DNA of 64,000 bases from Eremomyces bilateralis CBS 781.70 (lineage: Eukaryota; Ascomycota; Dothideomycetes; Eremomycetales; Eremomycetaceae): contig NW_022985067.1 of assembly GCF_010015585.1 (NCBI RefSeq), positions 2,204,905 through 2,268,904 of the forward strand. Reading direction: 5' to 3'. The notes beneath the pieces are model-generated. The model was not told the origin of the DNA, ran no database searches, and worked only from the letters and a program-made list of their open reading frames with translations. Shown here piece after piece: positions 11,650 to 21,102 of the stretch. Every line of letters starts with the position of its first letter. The first letter of the stretch is position 1. A program made the translations under genes and the position numbers.

Positions 11650-11994
11650 AGAGCTGGTTGTTACAAAATAGGTTGACAACTGGTCATCCCGGTTCTCCAT
11701 GTATGGCGCAATGGTCCTTCTGTGGCTAACTTGGATCAATGTTGCTTATTATGACTGTTATGACTGATACCACATAGTACTTGTAATTTTGACTTGCGAA
11801 ATCATAGTTAATCTGTTTTTAATTTCCGCATAAGACACTATCACTACCGAGCGAAATTGACCTAGTTCATTCAATGTCAGGATTTAATTCTGCTCACCAG
11901 CAGTTAGTGCTGCTCAATCTTCTTGATCAGATTCACTTCATCTGATGTTTTATGATTTTCGGTTTGGGGTGCCTCAGGCAAGAATCCCAAAATG
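11650..11994. other. convergent intergenic spacer
   Basis: AT-rich spacer between the zinc-finger stop and the 3' end of the minus-strand HeLo pseudogene. Nothing is recognised beyond likely terminators. Confidence 0.5.
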
Positions 11995-13768
11995 CTAAAT
12001 GTACTCATAGCTTCGGCACAGCTGTCTCAACTTTTTCACCGCAAATCTTTGTTTCCCCAAAGAGATGTCATCATCGCCATCTTGTCGACCATCGATGTCT
12101 TTATGTTCGCCAGAGACATTCAACAAATGTCTAATTATCTCTAGGAATGACGAGCCTGCGGCATGTCTCACTCTTGGCAGATTTCCAGACCTGTCAAACG
12201 CGTCGACAAGAGATGGGACGTCCACATATTGGCCTGCCGATTCTACGATCTTTACCGAAGCCGTCCATGAAGTCAAGTCATCGAAAAGAGCATTCTCAAG
12301 CGTTTCCCAAGTTGCGAGTTCCCACAGCACGCATGCCAAGCCGTACAAGTCAAAAGTCTTCCGAAATGTTATGCGTGCCGCTCTCTTGCCTGCGGATGCC
12401 GGTAGATGTCATGGCTGAGGTCTGAACTTGGTAACTCTGTCATCTTTACCCCGTCGGGGCCATCTGGTCTTGCATATCCGTATCCCACAAGATAAGATGC
12501 AGCATCGAAGACCTCGGAGGTTGAGCCATTGGTTGTCATAAAGACGACGTTTTCAGATCGGATGGCCTTGTGCAACCAGCCAGCAGTGTGGAGCTGGAGC
12601 ACTGCCTCCGCAAGTTCGAAGGCAACTCTATATCTGAATTCCAGCGGAACGTCGCCAAATTCGACCATCAGCTCTCGAAGAGTGAGCAGCTTCCAGGAAG
12701 TTGACGGCAGCGATCTCAGCGAGATCGGTGGTTCATAAACCAAGCCGAAGCACCCGAATTCTTTCCATAGCATGTATCCACAGCAACGGAAACCATGAAA
12801 TGAGTGATCATCCATCCCTTCTAGAAGCAAAGCCAAGCACTGGATTTGCCCCTCAAGGACCTCAAATTGCATTGAATCCGCAGTTCTCCATCCGATCAAG
12901 GAGACATTCTTCATGTACGCAGCGATCTCTATTCCTGCCTTTGGCAGTACTTCTGCCCGAAACCCCGAATACAGCTCAGGCTTCAGCCTGTGCACGAAAG
13001 TTGTGCCTGACTTCAACATCGAAGGGGTCTTGTCCGCAATTTCATCTGGGCGTTTATCGCATCCAGCTATAAGTCGAATGTGTTTGAGCGTCGCTGCTGC
13101 TGTCATGACAGTATTGCTGGCCCCTCCTTCGTTAGTTAGAATCCGCTGAAGCATCTCGACTTCAGAGGGTTCGTGGACCGAGAGATTAGATCTCGCAATA
13201 GTGCCTCTCGTGTTTCCTAGATGAGCTCCCGATCGGCCGAGTCGAGAAGCGCCTCCAGTCTCGAGTTGAGGTCTCTGATTGCTTCGATGACAGCCTTCAC
13301 GCGATATTTCCCTATAGCTGCCCATTTCAAACGTGTAACAACTCCTCGCTGGCCGCTCTGACGACTGGATGTTGTATACTCGGGCTTTAGCTTCATCATA
13401 AGAGTGCTAAATTTCGATTCTGGCTTCGACATTCCATTATCATCCATACGGACCTCCTCTTCCGGAATGTCCAGATTGTATTCCCGTTTCAACTTTTGTG
13501 CGGACGTCAAAAGCGCTTTTTGTTCCGTGAGTATTGACGAAGTGATTTCCCAGTTAAGTCTATCATTTGGAGCCGCGGAGTTGGCCAAGCCTGTCCTTTT
13601 CTCCCATTCCTCAAGGCGAAATTGCTCCCACTGCAGCTTCGAAATGATGTGCTCGCTGTCTTTTGCCATTGTTCTTGCGGTGTAGAAGAGTTGGTATGCT
13701 TCGATGCATCCGTTGAATGTGTGCATTGCAAGACCAACTGCCGAAAGGGCCATTTCAACGCCTGCCAT
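11995..13768 (-). pseudogene. HeLo-domain/pseudokinase gene, disrupted by a stop and frameshifts
   Basis: Read from 13768 downwards. An N-terminal HeLo-type (prion-inhibition/propagation) domain of about 183 residues starts at the ATG, with the usual hydrophobic start (GLAMHTFNGCIEAYQLF) and long helices. HeLo domains are membrane-attacking effectors in fungal regulated cell death. The frame is then closed by TAG at 13217-13219. Recognisable coding continues past the stop in the same frame and shifts frame at about 13165-13175. A kinase-like domain follows. It lacks catalytic residues: the HRD position reads LHKAIRSENV and the DFG position reads GYGYAR. A second frame change lies near 12370, after which the last about 118 residues run to 11995. 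No GT..AG intron removes all three breaks. Either a recent pseudogene or assembly errors; a partial HeLo-only product is also possible. Confidence 0.75.
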
Positions 13769-13944
13769 TTTGGACGCGGTTGCGGGTTGGCGTGGAAAAA
13801 TTGAAAAATGTCTTATGGGACAAAGATGATTGAGATAATGGTGATATGAGATTTGGGTACGGGATATCGAGTATCAGAAGACTCGTTTACAAAGCGTAGA
13901 GGGCAAGTCTATACTCTCTATTACGCAAGGCTCCGGGGCTGTAT
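13769..13944. promoter_or_regulatory. shared divergent promoter of the HeLo gene and the kinase-ankyrin gene
   Basis: Only 176 bp separate the two outward-facing ATGs. If the upstream start of the kinase gene is real, both genes share one short control region. Confidence 0.45.
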
Positions 13945-16900
13945 ATGCAATCATTGTCTCCGAGCGCTCCCATGGGCCTCTGCCATTCTGTTGGTGTCAT
14001 GGAATTGATACCGGAAGTTCAGCCTTGCATCCCAACTCTAGTCTCTGCCCATTTCATGCACCCCATCTTTGCCAATCTTTCCATTTGTTATATCTACTGC
14101 AGCATGCATGCGTCTATTTGCGCAGAGGTGCTTTGTGCCGCGACCCAAGATGGCATTTTGAGTGCCGACGCAAGGCTCGAATTCTCATCACGTGGTCGAG
14201 CCTTCCGGTATACTTACTCCATCCTGCGCCACCTCGGAGTTTTGCATTTGATGGAGCGCTTCATTGCTCTAGAATTGACAGATTTCCATATCCCGTTCGA
14301 CGAGAATACTCTTCCTGACTTGATTCCGGGACCCCTCCGAGCCCCGTTTCTTCACTGTCAAGGGTATGTTTACTCCGAAAAGCATGATGAGACACATCAA
14401 CTTGAAGACGGCGGCGAACACACCAATCTAGATGACGGAGACGGGTATTTCCATTCTGTTGGCATTTTTGGAAGTGGTGGCTTTGGGTGAGTGTAACAAG
14501 GCACTACTACACTGTACACTTCAGCTAATCCTTTAGGTCTGTCGACCGAGTGTGGAGCAAATCGAGCTTGAAAGAGTTTGCTCGAAAGCGGACTCGACGA
14601 GGTCGGGACAAGAACTCAGTCCTCAGAGAGAAGGCAATATGTCAGGAGATTCGAGAGCTCAAGAAACTTTCCCATGAGCACCTGGTGAAGATTTGCGGGT
14701 CCTATTCAGACAGGCGCTACATTGCTTTCATTATGCAACCGGCCGCGGATACTAATTTGGTCGATTTTCTTCAGCAATGTACTCCAGCGGAATATCCTAC
14801 ACTATCTCGATTATTCGGGTGCCTCACAAGTGCCATCCATTACCTGCATGGGAAGTATGTCCGGCATCGCGATATATTCTCCCAGAACGTACTCGTTCAT
14901 AATGGAGAGGTGAAGTTAACCGACTTTGGCAACTCCTACAACTGGTCGACGAGCAACAAGAGGACAACCCGCGACAGGATCCCCATAAATGAGGAATATG
15001 CAGCCCCTGAGGTTGCGCGGGGAATTCTAAAGAACGAATACTCAGATCTTTGGTCCTTGGGGGTGGTGTTCCTTGAAATGGCAACAACGCTACTTGGAAA
15101 AACGAAGGCGGAATTTGACGAGTTTCTACGAGATTACGCCATTAACAAGCGCTCCGATGGTCAATATCTCTGGGCCAATATAGGAGCAGTCCCAATTTGG
15201 TCGGAGAACATTCGAAGTACGAAGAACGACTCATACAATGCACCTCTTCAATGGATTGAGAAGCTGCTGAAAGAAAGCCCACGGAAAAGATTGGATTCAA
15301 AGGCTCTCATGATGGACATCCGACATTCTGGATATATTTGTGACTTTTGTTGTTTGGATTGTAAAGAAACATACGAAGGTGGAGCGTTTGACTACGCAGT
15401 TCCCGGACAGTTTGTGGATGTGGACGTGGGCGAAATTCTTTACCGAACTGAAGCAGTTCAGTACACAACAGCTAGCTACTTCGACGATTTCGATGAGGTC
15501 GATGTATTTCGGGATCCAAGAGATGTCGCCTCTACCGGAAGTGTTGAAGAGTGGCTCACCCAGTTGAGGATTGCGCAGCACCCGAGTAACGATGCACTGC
15601 CAATGCTAGCTATCCCAGAGGACGCCGTGCTTCACGGCTGGGCTCAACATACTCCAGTGGTGAGTCGAATTGAAGAACCAACCTATACTACTGAACGTGT
15701 ACACCGAACTACGATCAAAGACACAGGACGTGGTTTTCTCATCGCCAGCGAAACCGACTCATCTGATGAAAAGGATAGTCTCTGTGACATCACTGAAGCA
15801 GCAGAGGATGAGTGGCCACAGACAAACGGAATTTACAATATACGAGCAGTCTCTAACAATTCTGACACAGAGAGTGCATTGGACAGCGATTCGTGTGTTG
15901 AAGTTCGGACTGATGGGAATGAGCTGACGGCGCCTGCAATAAGTCCAGCCAAGGACACCATTACAGATCTAATCGGAGGACACATCGAGGAGCACTCCCA
16001 CGATACATCGGCAAATACTGAAAAACATCCGGATTCGGGGGCTGCGGCACTAGAAGCTAACAGCCGCACCAAGACCTCTTGTTGTGGAGCAGTGATAGAG
16101 GCAGGGGAAGCCAGTTCGTTGGAAGCGGGAGATCAATCACGCCATACTGCTGAGAGGTCTCATCAACAGCTACGTCGCCAGATTCAAGAGCTCAACCAGA
16201 GACTTCGTGATAACCGAAATCTTGCATCTGCAGATAGGCCAGCCAACGACCAGAGTCTTCCAAGGAAGGCTGACGAGCCCGAACTTGCAGAGCCGCGGGA
16301 TGAGGTTAGACAGGGGGAGAGCACAAATCAAGGAGCAGAAGAATCCTGTATCAAGGAAAAAGTAAATCAGTGTCGGGAAGATGACACAGCGACAAGTTTC
16401 TCAGTCCCAGGACCACGGCATTCAGGCAGGACGTACAAGACTCTGTCAGAGAGGCCACGTCGAAAACTTCCCCCAAAGTTTGATGCCAGCAAGTACATCG
16501 AAGCTGCCACCGTATCCAATTTAACGGTCGCTACCTCTGCGTTAGGCCAAACTGCACGAGTCAAAAGGAATTTCACCTCCTATATGTTGAGAAACCACGA
16601 ACTCTTGGAAGAATTTTGCAGAAAGAGCCAACCTGGATCCGTCAAAGCCCTCATGAAGAGCGGGATCAGACCAGCTAATAGACCCCGGGCTCTCCATTTC
16701 GCCGTGGCTGGTAAAACCAAAGCACATTCTGCCTGTGTCAAGTACATGTTGGAGTACGGCGCCAATGCAAATTACATAGATCGACACGGACTCACTCCCC
16801 TACACTGGGCAATCGACCGAGACCCCTGTGAAGGATATGCTGAAACGATCCATAAGTTGCTCGATGCTAATGCAAATCCCAGCACCAAGGACGGCAATGG

Positions 16901-17483
16901 AGCGACTCCACTGCAAAAGGTGTTTCAAAATGGAGCAAGCGCTCTTTCGAACGCGGAAAAACGGGCTCTAGCCTTCCTCCTCAAGTCAGCAGTAGGAGAT
17001 GGGGTCAATGTTGATCTTCCAATTCCTGGAACCCTTGATACGCCGCTGCACTTGGCTATCCGGCGGAAAGACTACCACGCCACTTCGATGCTCTTGTACA
17101 CAGGTGCCAATGTGAATGCGATCAATTCCTCCGGCATGACACCACTGCTCATTGCTGCCAATCAATGGGGGGGACAACTCACTGCGGAGCAGGAGCTAAT
17201 GCTCACAACGCTGTTAAGCGCAGAGGATATCTCTCTCGATAATAGTGGCGGCGCAAAGGGCCGCACCGCCCTGCTGCAAGCGGTTGCAGTTGGCGCATCT
17301 GCAGCCGTTGAATGGCTCATAAGCGAGAATGCGGATCTCCAACGGAAGGATAAGGATGGCAGTGACGCATTAGCTATTGCTAGAGATTGTTATCCGCGGT
17401 ATTCGGAGGAACAGAAGGCGATACTCAGCCTGCTAGTAGATACACTTCAGGATCGATTATGGTCCTGCCGTCACTATTCCTGA
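13945..17483 (+). CDS. protein kinase-like protein with C-terminal ankyrin repeats
   Basis: Two exons (13945-14486, 14537-17483) give up to 1162 residues; the start is uncertain and a later ATG is possible. An N-terminal helical region (about 1-170) precedes the kinase domain. Kinase features seen: glycine loop GSGGFGSV across the intron, the ARK lysine, a Glu-containing helix C, HRD (residues 291-293), DFG (310-312) and APE (337-339). The catalytic loop reads HRDIFSQN, so the usual Lys two residues after HRD is Phe, which may weaken activity. About 500 acidic, Ser-rich residues follow, then four to six ankyrin repeats (about 895-1150, such as GLTPLHWAI). Kinase-ankyrin proteins with HeLo-like neighbours are known among fungal signalling and NLR-like architectures. 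It is head-to-head with the HeLo gene. Substrate unknown. Confidence 0.83.
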
Positions 17484-18127
17484 TGGCTGAAATGTACTGT
17501 TCGCATTGAAAGGGAGTCCGGATAGAGTGCGCAGGACATGGTTTGATTGACTTCATCCTTACGGTAGTTATTAACACAACAACAAAGACCCAAAAAGGAC
17601 GGTGGTTTGGACATTATTCTAATACGCTATCCATTGAAAGTACTTATAACAGTCGTACTCCGTAAAACGGGACCGGTCATCTCAGTCGGTTATTAGCACT
17701 TCTCGTGACTGGGGGGAACGGCGCACTTTTGCGTCTATTGGACAGGTATAACTATTGAGTTAATAATATTGTACCTAACTTGTACGGTCTTGGTCTTGTT
17801 GAGCACTTCAGAGCAGAAGCGGGCTCTGGGTCATGACATCAATACACCCTATCCAAAAGAATCCTTTATTACAAGCAGCAGGAATCAGGCTTAAACTCGT
17901 ATCCGCTGGCGATAGTAAGGATTACCTAACCTAAGAAGGCAAGCCTGAAAGATCATCCAGTCACACTTGAATTAGCTTGGTCATCAACGTCGTATAGGCG
18001 ATCTATATAAATAAAGTCCACCAGTGGTCGAGGAAGAAATATTTTAGCATACTAGAGCATCCAGGTTTAAAGATCTACAGCATAGTTGGCGACTATTAGA
18101 GCATTGTTTGATTTAAGACTTATCACC
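17484..18127. other. intergenic, AT-rich
   Basis: It holds the promoter of the downstream enzyme and one copy of the word TACTCCGTA (17656-17664). No gene is seen. Confidence 0.5.
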
Positions 18128-19012
18128 ATGTCCCACCATCACTACACAGACACACGGCGCTCGTCGTCCAAACCCACTTCCGTACCCCTCGACGCTACCT
18201 ATAGCACCCGCCTACAATCCCTTCACCAGCCCGGAAACCCTTTAATCCTCACCAACATCTACGACCTCTCCTCCCTTAACGCGGTTTTGTCACTCAACAC
18301 TCCCTCCACCACCCCAGTTCAAGCCATCGCAACCGCCAGCTTCGCATTTGCCGCCCAACTAGGCATCCCCGACGAAGCCCTCACCCTCGACCAGAACCTC
18401 GCCGCCACCGCCGCCATCTCCGCCCGCGTTCGCGAAGCCAACCTCCCGCTGACTGTCGACCTCCAAGACGGCTATGGTGAGCGCATCACGGAAGCCGTCC
18501 GACGCGCTGTGGAGCTCGGTGCCGCGGGCGCGAACATCGAGGATAGCATTCCAAGCGCCGGGTTCGGTCGTGGCGTGGAGGGCAGCTTGTATCCGGTGGA
18601 ATTGCAAGTGCAGCGGCTGCGCGGGGCGCGGGAGGCGGCGCGACGGGCGGGGAGTCCGGATTTCGTGATCAATGCGCGGACGGATGTGTTTCGACTGGAC
18701 GAGCCGCCGGAGGAGGCGTTGGAGGAGGCGGTTAGGAGGGGGAAAGCGTATTTGGCAGCGGGGGCGACGACGGTGTTTGTGTGGGGTGGGAGGCGCGGGG
18801 TTCGGACAGACGAGGTGATGACCCTTGTGGATGCGCTGAAGGGGAGGGTGGCTGTGAAGTTGGGGGACGGGCCGAATTCTTTGACGACAAAAGAGTTGGC
18901 GCATATTGGTGTCGCGAGGGTTAGTGTGGGGCCGAGTTTGTGGTTGATGGCGATGAAGGCTGTAACGGAGGGCGCGAGAAGGATCCTGGAGGGGGGGAGA
19001 TTAAGCGGTTGA
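18128..19012 (+). CDS. isocitrate lyase/PEP mutase family enzyme
   Basis: Single-exon frame of 294 residues from the first ATG (18128); the frame is open upstream only from a TTG. It has a (beta/alpha)8 barrel of the ICL/PEP-mutase superfamily, which makes or breaks C-C or C-P bonds next to a Mg-bound carboxylate. Seen in order: the strand ILTNIYDLSSLNAV, LPLTVDLQDGYGE with the metal-binding acidic residues, GAAGANIEDSIPS, FVINARTDVF, GATTVFVWGG, and a C-terminal VGPSLWLMAMKA. These are hallmarks of the carboxyphosphoenolpyruvate-mutase-like fungal subgroup. The cysteine-containing ICL signature is not seen, so a true isocitrate lyase is unlikely. The actual substrate cannot be told. No phosphonate pathway partner is next to it. 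Confidence 0.85.
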   Translation: MSHHHYTDTRRSSSKPTSVPLDATYSTRLQSLHQPGNPLILTNIYDLSSLNAVLSLNTPSTTPVQAIATASFAFAAQLGIPDEALTLDQNLAATAAISARVREANLPLTVDLQDGYGERITEAVRRAVELGAAGANIEDSIPSAGFGRGVEGSLYPVELQVQRLRGAREAARRAGSPDFVINARTDVFRLDEPPEEALEEAVRRGKAYLAAGATTVFVWGGRRGVRTDEVMTLVDALKGRVAVKLGDGPNSLTTKELAHIGVARVSVGPSLWLMAMKAVTEGARRILEGGRLSG

Positions 19013-19238
19013 TGGGAGCAGGGACTCGGAATATCGCGATGGTTATTGCACAGGTGCTCTTGCTTTTTGAGGTGCATTGGAGCTCACCGGGGATGGCCGG
19101 GAGGGTTTGTCGATAGATCATGTCGGTGGACAAGATGCCAATTGCATGTAATGGATCAAAGTGCTGCGTCCGTGGATTTCGACCGTGTTGCTGCCCTCGC
19201 GCCAAATATTCGCAGATAATTGCCATTCGACAATACGA

Positions 19239-20120
19239 TCATTTACTAGCAGATGGCTTTTCGCCGTCACCTGCGTTCTCTTTCCTTCTCTGGACTACAT
19301 CCCAGTTATACACTCGAGCGGTAGCGACCTCCATCGTCTAGATGCGATAAGTCAGCTTGCCTGTTCGGTATATTCAATTGCGGGTTTGGGACAAACCGTT
19401 ATCTGCTCTCGTAAGAAGTCCAAATCCTCCTCGCAGTTCGCCACGGATTGTTTCGCGGTTGCTAGCTTGCTCTCGAGAAGAGAAATTGCCTCGGAAACAG
19501 GGTAGGCAAGCATGACATTGGCCTAACAGTAGTCAGCCAACTATACCGACGCCTATATTTGAAAAGGCATACCCCTAGCCAGATGTATACTTCGTCGGTT
19601 GGCGGAATGTTGGCCTTCGCGAACAAGGTGTCGTTAAGCTCGAATGTCGTCTCTATCGGCTCCGAGTCGGCCTACATTTGCAACTCTTGATCAGCTTGAT
19701 GCTCCCATGAGATGCACCTTTTAACACTTACCCCTCGAGAGCCCAAAAATTGCGCAGCATCCAGAGACTTTTGTATCTCCGGTACCTTGACCTGCAATCC
19801 TGCCAGCCGCCGCTGTGTACTGGATTGCATGAACTGGTACTTCCTGTATCAAACCGAATAAGCTGGCGTAAAGAGTAAATTTCCTGCTCGTCCACGTACG
19901 AGATCATCTCCTGGAAATTCCGGAGCGTCTGCTCCACTTCTGCTCGAGATCGAACATATTCCTCAACATTGTCGACGAACGGTGCGTAAGGGATCCCTCG
20001 AGGGTTGGTGGAGGCATCGCTGGTGCTATAGGAAAGACATGTTTAGTTCAATACGGTTCAAGTATGGGAGTTTTCAAGAAGAGTGAGTGCGTACCTGGAT
20101 CCTTTTGCGACGGTGGCCAT
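19239..20120 (-). CDS. PAC10: prefoldin subunit 3
   Basis: Six exons (20120-20095, 20025-19900, 19843-19732, 19671-19573, 19522-19397, 19337-19239) join in phase to 195 residues. Prefoldin is the hexameric cytosolic co-chaperone that hands nascent actin and tubulin to the TRiC chaperonin; subunit 3 is one of the two alpha-type subunits. Seen: the conserved N-terminal NPRGIPYAPFV, a first coiled-coil helix (VEQTLRNFQEMI onward), the beta-hairpin core with DEVYIWLGANVMLAYP, and a second coiled-coil ending in REQITTMEVATARVYNWDV. Length is normal. The first exon codes for only nine residues. It is convergent with the PEP-mutase-like gene (226 bp between stops). Confidence 0.92.
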
Positions 20121-20420
20121 ATTGGATGCTTGAGGTTGAAGTAATGAAAAAATGCAGCGATGGGATCGGGAATTTCTGATTAGGATGAGAGGTGAAATGT
20201 CAAGTTCGAACCTGGGATGTTGATGTGGTGATAGAATCTGGTAGCTTCCGACCCGCAGTCCCGCACTGATTTGGTATCCACAGCGTTTCCACTTTCGATC
20301 GAGTCTGAATAATTACTCCATATAATTAGATTTAGGGATCTTGACCTTCAAAAGTGCAGGGAAATACCGGGAGTTCTCAAGGTCATTTATTTTCCTTCGA
20401 GGCTTCGCTGTACAGTCGCT

Positions 20421-20421
<1 letters not shown>

Positions 20422-20456
<35 letters not shown>

Positions 20457-20457
20457 G
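20422..20457. repeat. (TTG)12 microsatellite
   Basis: Twelve uninterrupted TTG units in the spacer downstream of no gene and upstream of prefoldin 3. It is likely length-variable. Confidence 0.9.
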
Positions 20458-20599
20458 ATTCATTTGCCTTGACCTCTCCGTGGGATATGCAGGCTACCAC
20501 TACCATATGGTACTCAGGCCTATCCTTCTTAAGATAATTTACACTGTACTGCTTCTTGCACGAAGTGGTAATCACTATGTCCACGACCCCTCATTTGAG

Positions 20600-20945
20600 G
20601 CCGCCTTAGAGCCCTCGATGTGAACTTCTTAGATGCTTCCGCAAAAAGTCAAGCACTGCGTCTAAGACATCGCTGTCAACTGCCCATCCCTTGGTTCTTC
20701 CTTAGTCCTAAGGTCTCCCTCCAAGCACTCCGGTGATACTGTTGAAATCGTCTCCTATCTTCTTCCGAAGCTGCTGTGGTAGCTCTCTGAGATTCGGACG
20801 GTCCACTAGGACGTGTACCATTGTCTCTCTTGCCCCGCTTTCAGATTGGTCATCATCTCGAAAGCCGTGGATTTTGGCATGAGATGCAAGCCACGAGTGC
20901 CCTGTTCTGAGCGGAGGGTTGGGAAAGGCACTATTTTTTAAACAC
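20600..20945 (-). mobile_element. LINE-type retrotransposon remnant (3' end of the reverse transcriptase frame)
   Basis: Read downwards from about 20940, one frame runs to about 20610, interrupted by only two close stop codons (near 20710). It resembles the C-terminal end of LINE ORF2 proteins. The pieces are a TGHSWLASHAKIHGF segment, a degenerate zinc knuckle (SESGARETMVHVLVDRP, where intact elements have Cys at three of these places), and a final VLDAVLDF segment. Cys-to-Ser and Cys-to-Arg changes with new stops fit C-to-T type decay. No other part of the element, poly-A or target duplication is clear. Confidence 0.6.
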
Positions 20946-21102
20946 TCTCAATAATAGCACCAATCAGGTTTTAAAGCTTTTAGATTTCTAATCAAACATT
21001 ACTCATCGGTTGTCGCCACTCGTGCTATTCATGTAGTATATAAAAGACACGATCTGTACGGTAGGTGGGCGGGGAGGAGGTTAAAGAAAGCTTAAGGAAA
21101 TA

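Noticed and set aside
18128-19012. phosphonate or secondary-metabolite cluster around the PEP-mutase-like gene
   Set aside because: No decarboxylase, synthase or transporter partners; neighbours are prefoldin 3 and a kinase gene.
18359-19077. two minus-strand frames of 181-201 residues opposite the PEP-mutase-like gene
   Set aside because: Shadows of a GC-rich gene with clear family motifs on the plus strand.
20422-20457. regular repeat considered as a CRISPR or telomeric array
   Set aside because: It is a simple TTG microsatellite without spacers, and fungi lack CRISPR arrays.
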